The notes: generated by a model from the sequence alone, not told the origin. 8,056 nucleotides of DNA from Brevundimonas sp. UBA7635 (GCA_002483865.1 DLIT01000080.1:1-8056), one strand, 5' to 3'. Numbered from the stretch's first letter, positions 1-6,711 are shown. Made by a program: numbers and translations.

Positions 1-1
1 C

Positions 2-406
2 TCGATGTCGGCCCTGATCGGCGTGCTGATGCTGATGGGCATCGCGGCCAAGAACTCGATCCTGCTGGTGGACTACATCATCATGGCTGAGCGCGAGGGG
101 TTGAGCCGCTATGAGGCCATCATGGATGCCGCCCACAAGCGCGCCCGTCCGATCCTGATGACCACCTTTGCCATGGGGGCCGGCATGGTGCCCATCGCCA
201 TCGGCATCGGCGCGGACGTCGAGTTCCGCTCGCCCATGGCCATTGCCGTCCTGGGCGGCCTGATCTCCTCGACCTTCCTATCGCTGCTCTACATCCCGGC
301 GGTCTTCACCATCGTCGATGATGTGGCCCAGTTCGCCCGTCGCGGCCTGGCGCGCCTGTTCGCCAGCCAACGCCGGGGCACCGACGGCACCATCAGCAAG
401 TACTGA
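2..406 (+). CDS. RND-family efflux permease, C-terminal fragment (5' end outside window)
   Basis: This is the last ~134 codons of a resistance-nodulation-division (AcrB/HAE1-like) inner-membrane proton-driven drug exporter, which normally works with a periplasmic adaptor and an outer-membrane channel. The frame is open from the left edge, so the ATG at 5 is an internal methionine. Visible family signatures are GVLMLMGIAAKNSILLVDY (a late transmembrane helix), the segment around HKRARPILMTTFAMGAGMVPIAIG, and the closing helix region SPMAIAVLGGLISSTFLSLLYIPAVF. The protein then ends in a short basic cytoplasmic tail (ARRGLARLFASQRR). A full-length member has roughly 1030-1050 residues, so about 87% lies upstream. 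The partner genes and substrate cannot be judged from this piece. Family confidence is high; the subfamily (HAE1 versus a broader RND class) is inferred. Confidence 0.95.
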   Translation, partial: SMSALIGVLMLMGIAAKNSILLVDYIIMAEREGLSRYEAIMDAAHKRARPILMTTFAMGAGMVPIAIGIGADVEFRSPMAIAVLGGLISSTFLSLLYIPAVFTIVDDVAQFARRGLARLFASQRRGTDGTISKY

Positions 407-428
407 CGCGTCATCGTCTCATCCTCCT

Positions 429-456
429 CGGGCTTTCGCCCGGGGAAGTGCCCGGG
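429..456. other. Overlapping GC-rich hairpins between the RND and ASCH genes
   Basis: Two stems share bases and cannot form together. One is CGGGC (429-433), loop TTTC, GCCCG (438-442). The other is CCCGGG (439-444), loop GAAGTG, CCCGGG (451-456). There is no T-run after either on the + strand, so this is not a classical intrinsic terminator. It lies 22 nt past the RND stop and just before the only plausible non-standard start of the ASCH gene, so it may act as a weak terminator or affect translation of that gene. The function is inference only. Confidence 0.4.
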
Positions 457-464
457 AGCCTGCT

Positions 465-917
465 CTGACACCCTCTGCCCGCGCCCTGTGGTCCCGCTAT
501 CGCGCATTTCATCCCGAGGTGCCGCTGCAACCCGTGGACTGCTTCCACTTCCGCGACAACCGGGCTGATGCCGATGAGTGCGCACGCCTGGTCGTCGCGG
601 GCATCAAGCGCGCCACGGCGGCCTCAGTCGCCGAGCTGGCACTCGCGGGGCAGCGCCAGCCTGAACCGGGGGACCTGTCGGTGGTGACCAACTGGAATGG
701 CGAGGCCCTGGCCATCATCTGCACCGAGACGGTCACCCTGTGCCGGTTTGACGATGTCGATGCCGACTTCGCCCGGCTTGAGGGCGAGGGCGACGGCAGC
801 CTGGCCTGGTGGCGGGCGGCGCATACCGCCTATTACCAGCGTGTCCTGGCCGGGCACGACGTGGCTGTGGACGGCGATCTGATGATCGCCTGCGAGACCT
901 TCCGCCGCGTCTTCTGA
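465..917 (+). CDS. ASCH-domain protein (YhfF-like); start codon uncertain
   Basis: This is a small soluble protein with an ASCH fold, a PUA-like RNA- or nucleotide-binding domain. E. coli YqfB, an N4-acetylcytidine amidohydrolase, is a distant relative. The YhfF-type signature is clear, numbering from a start at 465: CFHFRDN near residue 25, AGIKRATAAS (45-54), EPGD (67-70), then FARLEGEGDGSLAWWRAAHTAYY (about 101-123), which matches the family's EGEGD-SL-WR-AH block. The N-terminal part (ARALWSRYRAFHPEVP) also fits homologues, so translation should begin just before it. In that place there is no in-frame ATG, GTG or TTG. I chose CTG at 465, giving 150 residues with GGGAG at 454-458, 6 nt upstream. 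Alternatives are ATG 318, which overlaps the RND gene by 89 nt and adds an unlikely Ser/Ala-rich leader, or GTG 519 and GTG 534, which lose the N-terminal helix. The substrate is unknown. Confidence 0.75.
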   Translation: MTPSARALWSRYRAFHPEVPLQPVDCFHFRDNRADADECARLVVAGIKRATAASVAELALAGQRQPEPGDLSVVTNWNGEALAIICTETVTLCRFDDVDADFARLEGEGDGSLAWWRAAHTAYYQRVLAGHDVAVDGDLMIACETFRRVF

Positions 918-930
918 CCCCGATCAGCTG

Positions 931-969
931 ACAAATGAAAAGGGCGACCGGATGGCTCCGGCCGCCCTT
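931..969 (-). terminator. Intrinsic terminator of the TonB-dependent receptor gene
   Basis: The arms 940-951 (AAGGGCGACCGG) and 958-969 (CCGGCCGCCCTT) pair at 11 of 12 positions around a 6-nt loop. Read on the - strand, the hairpin is followed by CTTTTCATTTG, a U-rich tail. It starts about 22 nt beyond the receptor stop codon. Convergent transcription of the ASCH gene may use the same stem, but the T-run is on the - side. Confidence 0.8.
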
Positions 970-991
970 CAGGTTTCAGACCTGGATGGTC

Positions 992-3586
992 TCAGTACTG
1001 GACACGCAGGGTCACGCCATAGGTGCGTGGCTGGCCCAGGAAGGAGGCGTAGGTCTGGGTGTCCGTCGCCGGGTTGTAGTAGGTGCCATCCGGCTGTGGG
1101 TTGGTGGTGTCGGCGAAGGCCGAACCCATCAGCGGCTGGTTGATCGAGACCTGCTTGTATTCTTCGTCCGTCAGGTTCTGGCCCCAGATTTCCAGGGTCC
1201 AGCGATCATCATCGGAACCGATGCTGATCCGACCGTTCACCAGGCCGAAGCCGTCCTGCATCTTGTAGGGGATCAGGTCAGAACCGGTGTTGAACTCGGT
1301 CGAATACTTGCCCGACAGATTGAAGCCGGCACGCAGGCCGTTGCCTAGGGAGCGATCAAAGGCGATCGCAGCCGTGCCCGACCATTCCGGGGCAAACGAG
1401 GCGCGCGCACCGGGCAGCAGCGACAGCTGGGCAAAATTGCCCGGTGCCGTCATGTCAGCCGCGGTGAACTCGCCATACTTGGTATCGGCATAGGTCACGC
1501 CGCCGGACAGACTCAGACCCTCGACCGGGGTGAACCAGACGAAGTCGGCGTCGACGCCCTTGGAGGTCAGCTCAGGAATGGATTCGACCACGAAGGCCGT
1601 GCCCAGGAAGGTGTTGAGCTGGAAGTCGTTGAAGGTCTGGTCAAAGTAGGTGAGGTTCAGCAGCACCGTACGGTCAAACAGGGTGTTCTTCAGGCCGATT
1701 TCATAGGAATCGACCGTTTCTGACGGGAACCACAGCGATGCGTTGGGCGTGATGCCCGTCTGTACGCGGTCCATGTTGTAGCCGAACGACTTATAGCCAC
1801 GAGCATAGGACGCATAGGCCATGACGCTGTCGTTGAAGCGGTACGAGCCCTTGATCGTGCCGCTCAGCTCGCCATCGTCAAACTCTTCCGAGATACGGCG
1901 GTTGTCATAGGCAAAGTTGGCCCAGGGCAGGCAGATGGTGCCAACCAGGGTCGAGGCCGTGCCCGGGATCTGGGCTACCGGAACGCCGGCCAGGGCCAGG
2001 GCTCCACCGATAGCAGCCGCATTGCTGGCAGCACCGGCGCAGGCCGCGCCATTGGTGCCGAGGTTATCCTGCAGACCGTGCAGCGACTTGCTGTCGAAGG
2101 TGTAGCGCAGGCCCAGGGTCAGATCGAACTGGTCCGTCACGTGCCAGGTATTGTTGGTGAAGACGGCTGCCGATTCCGTAGTCTGGGTATAGATGTCATG
2201 GACGCCCTGCCCCAGGCCGAAGCCCGGCCCGGTCGGAGCCACAGCCCCGGTCAGGCAGCCCACGATCCCCATAGGGGTCGCACCGGGCCCGGTAATGCAG
2301 TTGACCGCAGCCGGATTGGTCAGGCCCAGGCGTGAGCCCAGCAACAGCGACAGGAAGGGGGTATAATGAGGCCCGTAGAAATAGGAGTCGTCCCGACGGA
2401 TCTGCTCACGGGTAAAGAAGCCTCCGACCAGCCAGTCCAGACTTTCAGTCGCGCCAGCCAGACGGAACTCCTGGGTCAGGTTTTCCAGCTCGAAGCCATA
2501 GTCCCCGTCATGCTCGCGGTACATGTTATCCAGGGTGGAGTAGTCCAGGTCCTGGGCGTTGTCGCCGGCCCAGTTACGCCACGAGGTGACCGAGGTCAGG
2601 GTCGCGCCCCACGACGGGATGTCGATATTGGCCTCGGCCGAGATGCCCATGTCCTCCATCGACTGTTCGGTCGAGCGGTTGGAATAGGCCGTGCGCGAGA
2701 AGGGCACTTCGCCAAAGCCGGCCGCCGGCGCAGCCTGGCCGCCGCCCAGGGCCTGGACGATGGCATAGGTCGGGCCGACGCGGTTCTGCACGGCGACGCA
2801 GCAGTATTCATCGCGCTTCGAATAGTCGGCGATCAGGCGGATCGAGACGTCGTCCGACGGCAGGATCAGCAGCTGGCCGCGGGCGGTCCAGAACTTCTGG
2901 TTCTGGTCGTCGGTTTCGGTGCGCGGGCCGGGGCCGGTGATGACGTCATAGAAGCCGTCGCGCTCACGCGTGGCGACATAGAAGCGACCGGCGATCTTCT
3001 CGGACAGCGGGCCGGTGACCGAGGCCGAGACGCCCCAGGCCCCGAAGTTGCCAAAGGTCGCCTCGCCGTTGAAGCCGGGGGTGAAGGACGGGGCCTCGGA
3101 GATGATGTTGATGACGCCCGCCGAGGTGTTCTTGCCGAACAGGGTGCCCTGCGGCCCCTTCAGCACCTCGATGCGGCTCAGCTCGCCCAGGTCGCCGAAG
3201 CCGACGCCGTTACGTGAGCGATAGACGCCGTCGATCACGACCCCGACCGAGCTTTCCAGGCCGGGGTTGTCACCCACGGTACCGACGCCACGAATACGGG
3301 CGGTAGTCGAGGCTTCCGACTGGGTCGAGGTCACGGTCATGCCCGGCGTCAGAATCTGAAGATCCTTGATATCGCGGACGCCAGCCCCTTGCAGGGCTTC
3401 CTGAGACAGGGTCGTGACCACGATCGGCACGTCCTGAAGGTTCTGTTCACGCTTTTGAGCGGTGACAATGATATCATCAATGGTCGCAGGTGACTCCTGC
3501 GCAGCGGCCGTGGCAACGAAGCCAAAGGCTCCGACGCCAACAACCGCCGCAGAGGCGGTGCAACGAAGAAACTTATTCAAACGCAT
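992..3586 (-). CDS. TonB-dependent outer-membrane receptor
   Basis: This is an 864-residue outer-membrane active transporter energised by TonB-ExbB-ExbD. Residues 1-29 form a signal peptide (basic MRLNKFLR, hydrophobic core, cleavage near ATAAA-QE). A TonB-box-like IDDIIVTAQKREQNLQDVP spans 36-54. The plug domain extends to about 165 and contains IRGVG (98-102), VVIDGVYRSR (116-125) and IEVLKGPQGTLFGKN (139-153). The rest is a beta-barrel ending in PRTYGVTLRVQY with the expected C-terminal aromatic. The ATG at 3586 has a good site, GGGGAG, 7 nt upstream (3594-3599 on the + strand). The sequence resembles the large proteobacterial group often labelled siderophore (FyuA-like) receptors, but such labels are unreliable here, and neighbouring genes give no siderophore, sugar or cobalamin hint. 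The substrate is unknown. Six cysteines lie in the barrel part: 262-263, 430, 444, 516 and 552. Confidence 0.95.
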   Translation of the reverse strand: MRLNKFLRCTASAAVVGVGAFGFVATAAAQESPATIDDIIVTAQKREQNLQDVPIVVTTLSQEALQGAGVRDIKDLQILTPGMTVTSTQSEASTTARIRGVGTVGDNPGLESSVGVVIDGVYRSRNGVGFGDLGELSRIEVLKGPQGTLFGKNTSAGVINIISEAPSFTPGFNGEATFGNFGAWGVSASVTGPLSEKIAGRFYVATRERDGFYDVITGPGPRTETDDQNQKFWTARGQLLILPSDDVSIRLIADYSKRDEYCCVAVQNRVGPTYAIVQALGGGQAAPAAGFGEVPFSRTAYSNRSTEQSMEDMGISAEANIDIPSWGATLTSVTSWRNWAGDNAQDLDYSTLDNMYREHDGDYGFELENLTQEFRLAGATESLDWLVGGFFTREQIRRDDSYFYGPHYTPFLSLLLGSRLGLTNPAAVNCITGPGATPMGIVGCLTGAVAPTGPGFGLGQGVHDIYTQTTESAAVFTNNTWHVTDQFDLTLGLRYTFDSKSLHGLQDNLGTNGAACAGAASNAAAIGGALALAGVPVAQIPGTASTLVGTICLPWANFAYDNRRISEEFDDGELSGTIKGSYRFNDSVMAYASYARGYKSFGYNMDRVQTGITPNASLWFPSETVDSYEIGLKNTLFDRTVLLNLTYFDQTFNDFQLNTFLGTAFVVESIPELTSKGVDADFVWFTPVEGLSLSGGVTYADTKYGEFTAADMTAPGNFAQLSLLPGARASFAPEWSGTAAIAFDRSLGNGLRAGFNLSGKYSTEFNTGSDLIPYKMQDGFGLVNGRISIGSDDDRWTLEIWGQNLTDEEYKQVSINQPLMGSAFADTTNPQPDGTYYNPATDTQTYASFLGQPRTYGVTLRVQY

Positions 3587-3660
3587 GGTGCGGCTCCCCG
3601 GCTCTATGGCCTGACCCCGCGAGATACCGCGGCAGTCTCGGCATTTCCTGTCCCTGCAGA

Positions 3661-3684
3661 TTCACGCTCATTGAACGGCGTGAA
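3661..3684. promoter_or_regulatory. Perfect 7-bp inverted repeat upstream of the receptor gene
   Basis: TTCACGC (3661-3667) and GCGTGAA (3678-3684) are exact inverted copies around a 10-nt spacer that itself holds TCATTGA. The repeat ends about 75 bp before the receptor ATG, where an operator or 5'-UTR hairpin would be expected. No convincing sigma-70 promoter could be fixed relative to it, so its role is open. Confidence 0.4.
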
Positions 3685-3747
3685 TTCTCCATAGCCTTGG
3701 GTAAGTCATGTCAGGCGCAGTGCACAAGGAGCGCTGTTGTGTAGAAC

Positions 3748-3763
3748 GGCAATTTTTATTGCC
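3748..3763. promoter_or_regulatory. Short AT-centred inverted repeat in the receptor upstream region
   Basis: GGCAAT (3748-3753) and ATTGCC (3758-3763) flank TTTT. The 6-bp arms are perfect, and the AT-rich core stands out in GC-rich surroundings. It lies about 160 bp upstream of the receptor ATG and could be a regulator site. It has neither a suitable distance nor a T-run for the nhaA terminator, which lies nearer the nhaA stop. Confidence 0.3.
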
Positions 3764-3789
3764 ACCCTGCGTTTTGTGGCCGGAAAGCG

Positions 3790-3813
3790 ACAAAAAACAA
3801 TGACCCTAGGTCA
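3790..3813 (-). terminator. Candidate weak intrinsic terminator of nhaA
   Basis: On the - strand, TGACC-TAG-GGTCA (3801-3813) forms a 5-bp stem directly followed by TTGTTTTTTGTC (3789-3800). It lies about 27 nt past the nhaA stop codon. The stem is short and only partly GC, so it may be leaky. If it works, nhaA and the receptor gene are separate units. Confidence 0.5.
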
Positions 3814-3839
3814 ATATTCAAAGCCTAGCTGGCAATATT

Positions 3840-5057
3840 TTACCGCTTCTCCGCTTCGGCAAGACGTCGTCCCCTGCCGCCAAGGTTAAAGACTACCAAA
3901 GCCACAAGTGCAGAGAGGATAGAACCGCCTATCACCCCAAGCTTAACCTCGACCTGGACCGCAGAATCGGCGGCACCGGGGAAGGCCAGAACGCCAATAA
4001 ACAGACTCATCGTGAAGCCGATGCCGCACAGCAGGCTGACACCATAGAGCTGAAGCCAGTTGGCACCGGTGGGCCGGGCGGCGATGCGCAGCTTGGTCGC
4101 CAGGACCGCAGCGCCAAATACTCCGATTTGCTTGCCAAGGAACAGGCCCATGGCGATGGCGATGACCAAGGGCGCGAAGGCTTGCTCAAGCGACAAACCG
4201 CTGAACGACACCCCGGCCTTGGCAAAGGCAAAGAGCGGCAGCACCAGGAAGGCTACATAGGGGTGCAGGTCATGCATCGCGTCTTTCAGCGGGCTTTGTG
4301 AGGTCTCGCGGCGCGGCTCGACCGGTACAATCAGGGCAAAGGCTACCGCCGTCAGCGAGGTCGAAAGCCCGGACAGAATGGTGAAGTACCACACGAGGCC
4401 AAAGGCCAAGGCCCAGAAGGCGGCAGGGACCCGACGACGCGTCGCCAGACCCATGGCCAGCAAAGCCAGACCGGCCCCGATCAAGGGCTGCCAATTAACC
4501 CCCTCACTGAACAGGACCGCGATCAAGGCAATCGCCCCGAGGTCATCAACAATGGCCAGGGTCAACAGGAATATCCGCAGCGACGAGGGCAAGGACTTGC
4601 CGACCACAGCAAACACCGCCAGGGCAAAGGCGATATCGGTCGCCAGGGGAATGGGCCAGCCCCCGCTCGGTCCGCCCAGCGCGCTGGCAAAAACCAGATA
4701 GACCAATCCCGGCACAATCATCCCGCCTAAGGCGGCCACAACCGGCAGGGCCAGCTTCTTGGGATTGTTCAGCTCACCCTTGAGGATCTCGTATTTGATC
4801 TCCAGGCCCACGACCAGAAAGAAGACCGCCATCAGGCCTTCCTTGATCCAATCGGAAATGGATTCTTCCAGACGGATTGGGCCGATCTGGAGGACGTGCA
4901 GGCTTTTGAGCCAGCCGAAATAGTCGGCCGCCCAAGGCGAGTTAGCGACGATCAGGGCGGCCAGGGCAGCCATCCCCAGGGCAGCACCAGAGGCGGCCTC
5001 GGTCTTGAGGAAGTCGAGTGTAAGTTTTCTTGCCACGATTTTAGTCTCTGAAATCAA
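3840..5057 (-). CDS. nhaA: Na+/H+ antiporter NhaA
   Basis: This inner-membrane electrogenic antiporter exports Na+ (or Li+) in exchange for protons and serves salt and alkaline-pH tolerance. Its 405 residues compare with 388 in E. coli. Family blocks appear in order: FLKTEAASGAALG (N-terminal helix entry), MAVFFLVVGLEIKYE (76-90), ALGGMIVPGLVYL (109-121), ATDIAFALAVFAVVGKSLP (139-157), LAIVDDLGAIALIAVLF (167-183), HPYVAFLVLPLFAFAKAGVS (265-284), GLFLGKQIGV (304-313) and LLCGIGFTMSLFIG (342-355). D141, D171, D172 and K309 match the E. coli residues D133, D163, D164 and K300 that bind and exchange the ions. The position equivalent to E. coli H225 is a serine (S232). The start is not settled: TTG at 5057 has purines abutting it rather than a spaced ribosome site, GTG at 5036 (398 residues) is an alternative, and an in-frame TGA at 5072-5070 rules out anything longer. 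Confidence 0.95.
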   Translation of the reverse strand: MISETKIVARKLTLDFLKTEAASGAALGMAALAALIVANSPWAADYFGWLKSLHVLQIGPIRLEESISDWIKEGLMAVFFLVVGLEIKYEILKGELNNPKKLALPVVAALGGMIVPGLVYLVFASALGGPSGGWPIPLATDIAFALAVFAVVGKSLPSSLRIFLLTLAIVDDLGAIALIAVLFSEGVNWQPLIGAGLALLAMGLATRRRVPAAFWALAFGLVWYFTILSGLSTSLTAVAFALIVPVEPRRETSQSPLKDAMHDLHPYVAFLVLPLFAFAKAGVSFSGLSLEQAFAPLVIAIAMGLFLGKQIGVFGAAVLATKLRIAARPTGANWLQLYGVSLLCGIGFTMSLFIGVLAFPGAADSAVQVEVKLGVIGGSILSALVALVVFNLGGRGRRLAEAEKR

Positions 5058-5076
5058 CCTGTCGGGGCGTCAGGTT
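5056..5076. promoter_or_regulatory. Inverted repeat over the nhaA TTG start
   Basis: AACCTG (5056-5061) and CAGGTT (5071-5076) are exact inverted copies separated by 9 nt. On the nhaA transcript the second arm would pair the bases just upstream of, and into, the TTG start (5055-5057). It may be a translational hairpin or a protein site, or it may simply favour the downstream GTG start. This is inference only. Confidence 0.35.
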
Positions 5077-5165
5077 ATCGACGGACGCCGGACCGGATTC
5101 GCTGAACCCGGGGGCAGCGCCAGCCTGGCCCCGTCCGCGTGGGCAGGGCCTGATCTCTGGTGTCA

Positions 5166-5193
5166 TTAATACGCCGATTGCCGCCGAGTTCAA
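5166..5193 (-). promoter_or_regulatory. Sigma-70 promoter for nhaA
   Basis: On the - strand, TTGAAC (5193-5188) is separated by 16 nt from TATTAA (5171-5166). Both hexamers are close to the alphaproteobacterial housekeeping consensus. Transcription would start near 5159, leaving a leader of about 100 nt before nhaA. It is the best promoter match I found in the window. Confidence 0.6.
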
Positions 5194-5239
5194 TCGCCCC
5201 GCAGTTGCGAAACCGCCCTTAAGCGCGCATCTGGCCGGG

Positions 5240-6658
5240 ATGCCCGTATCTGCCGCCTATCATCCTGAACCGCTTTTTGCCGCGCTTGGACCTAGCTGGA
5301 GTGATCCGGTCAAGTCCGCCGCTTTCCCCAAGACGGTTTTGCGCCATCGCGATCAGGATGCGGCGGGCACAGTCGGGCTAGAGACCCTGACCGAGGCCGA
5401 GTGGATCGGCCATTTTGGCCGGTTTGAGCCGCTGCCTGGCCAGCCCGGTCCGATAGCCATGCGCTATCACGGCCATCAGTTCCGCACCTATAATCCTGAC
5501 CTGGGCGACGGCCGCGGCTTCCTGGCCGCCCAGATGCGCGACAACCAGGATCGTCTGATGGATCTGGGCACCAAGGGATCAGGCCAGACACCCTGGTCGC
5601 GCCAGGGCGATGGCCGCCTGACGCTCAAGGGCGGAGTCCGCGAAGTCCTGGCCGCCAGCTTCCTGGAAAGCCTCAGGGTGCCGACCTGTCGCATTCTGTC
5701 CCTGATCGAAACCGGGGAGGCTTTGGAGCGCGGCGATGAGCCCTCGCCCACCCGCTCGGCGGTCTTGGTGCGCCTGTCCCATAGTCACATCCGCTTCGGC
5801 ACCTTCCAGCGCTCCGCCTATTTCGGGCGGACCGACCAACTGGAAGTCATGATGGAGCACGCGCGCAGCCTTTATCATCCGGCCGTCCCCAGAGGCGATG
5901 CCCCTGCCTTCCTTGCCGCCGTCATCGAGGCCTCGGCTGCGTTGACGGCAGGCTGGATCGCGGCGGGCTTTGTTCACGGCGTGCTGAACACTGACAATCT
6001 GAATGTCACGGGCGAGAGCTTTGACTATGGGCCGTGGCGCTTCCTGCCGCATTATGATCCGGCCTTCACGGCGGCCTATTTCGACAGCACCGGCCTTTAT
6101 GCCTTTGCCCGCCAGCCCGAGGCGGTGTTCTGGAACCTGACCCAGCTGGCTGGCTGCCTGAAGATGATCTGCAGCTCCGAAGCCGAGGCGGCCCGTCTGG
6201 CCGAGGCCTTGAACGGCTTTGGCCCGGCCTATATCCGCCACCTGCGCGCGGCCTTCCTGTCACGCCTGGGCGTCCTGAGCCTGGGCGAGGCGGCTGACCA
6301 GCGCCTGCTGGATGCCACCTTGGCCCTGCTGCGCGACAAGGGGGCGGACCTGGGATGGGAGCCCCTGTTCTTTGACTGGTTCTGCGGCTTCAGCTCTGCG
6401 GCGCGGGCCCTGGGTGGTCCGCGCGGACAGCTGTATCAAGGCGAGGTCTTCGATGCCTTCCGCTTTGCCCTACTTGAACATGAGCCGGACCGGCCCGAGC
6501 GGCTGGAGCACCGGATGTTCGCTGCGGCCCAGCCGGAAACCCTGCTGATCGACGAGGTCGAGACTATCTGGGCCGCGATCGACCAGTCCGACGACTGGGG
6601 TCCTTTCCAGGCCAAGCTGACCCGGCTGCGCAGCGCGCGTGAGGCCTGGTCCTTCTAG
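5240..6658 (+). CDS. selO: SelO/YdiU-family protein adenylyltransferase (pseudokinase fold)
   Basis: SelO enzymes move AMP from ATP onto Ser/Thr/Tyr of target proteins using a kinase fold that binds ATP upside down, and have been linked to redox stress responses. The 472 residues keep the core: YHGHQF (76-81), LGDGRG (88-93), DLGTKGSGQTPWSRQGDGR (108-126), REVLAASFLESL (134-145), RLSHSHIRFGTF (178-189) and HGVLNTDNLNVTGESFDYGPW (246-266). K112, E135, D252, N253 and D262 fall where Pseudomonas SelO has its ATP- and metal-binding and catalytic residues (from memory of that structure). The usual C-terminal Cys or Sec is absent; the protein ends RSAREAWSF, and the last ~45 residues do not match the common NP--RN-L block. 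The ATG at 5240 has only GGCCGGG abutting it as a ribosome site. It is divergent from nhaA, with a 182-bp gap. Targets are unknown. Confidence 0.93.
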   Translation: MPVSAAYHPEPLFAALGPSWSDPVKSAAFPKTVLRHRDQDAAGTVGLETLTEAEWIGHFGRFEPLPGQPGPIAMRYHGHQFRTYNPDLGDGRGFLAAQMRDNQDRLMDLGTKGSGQTPWSRQGDGRLTLKGGVREVLAASFLESLRVPTCRILSLIETGEALERGDEPSPTRSAVLVRLSHSHIRFGTFQRSAYFGRTDQLEVMMEHARSLYHPAVPRGDAPAFLAAVIEASAALTAGWIAAGFVHGVLNTDNLNVTGESFDYGPWRFLPHYDPAFTAAYFDSTGLYAFARQPEAVFWNLTQLAGCLKMICSSEAEAARLAEALNGFGPAYIRHLRAAFLSRLGVLSLGEAADQRLLDATLALLRDKGADLGWEPLFFDWFCGFSSAARALGGPRGQLYQGEVFDAFRFALLEHEPDRPERLEHRMFAAAQPETLLIDEVETIWAAIDQSDDWGPFQAKLTRLRSAREAWSF

Positions 6659-6682
6659 GAAAACCGCCCGCCTGCGCCTGAA

Positions 6683-6711
6683 GTCAACAGTTGATGTCAT
6701 CAACGGTTGAC
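6683..6711. promoter_or_regulatory. Nested 29-bp palindrome with two TCAAC-N-GTTGA sites
   Basis: Outer arms GTCAAC (6683-6688) and GTTGAC (6706-6711) enclose inner arms GTTGAT (6690-6695) and ATCAAC (6699-6704) around GTC. The whole is symmetric except for one mismatched pair (A6689/G6705). Equivalently, two 11-bp symmetric sites, TCAAC-A-GTTGA (6684-6694) and TCAAC-G-GTTGA (6700-6710), are repeated with centres 16 bp apart. It lies 25 bp past the selO stop and about 160 bp before doxX. No T-run follows on the + strand, so a tandem operator is more likely than a terminator. The remaining bases 6712-6812 show no other clear feature. Confidence 0.5.

Noticed and set aside
935..1348. + strand frame of 137 codons overlapping the receptor 3' end and the terminator
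   Set aside because: It begins inside the terminator hairpin, runs antisense to the conserved C-terminal barrel and has no domain.
2366..3217. Long open frame (283 codons) on the + strand opposite the receptor gene
   Set aside because: It lies wholly antisense to a well-supported receptor gene, its translation is low-complexity Arg/Gly/Ala/Asp with no domain, and such frames are expected opposite GC-rich genes.
3680..3715. CTGACA-15-TATGGA on the - strand as receptor promoter
   Set aside because: The spacer is too short and the -10 is poor; several equally weak matches exist in the gap, so none is called.
5579..6241. 220-codon frame on the - strand inside selO
   Set aside because: Antisense shadow of a clearly conserved enzyme; no recognisable domain and no ribosome site noted.
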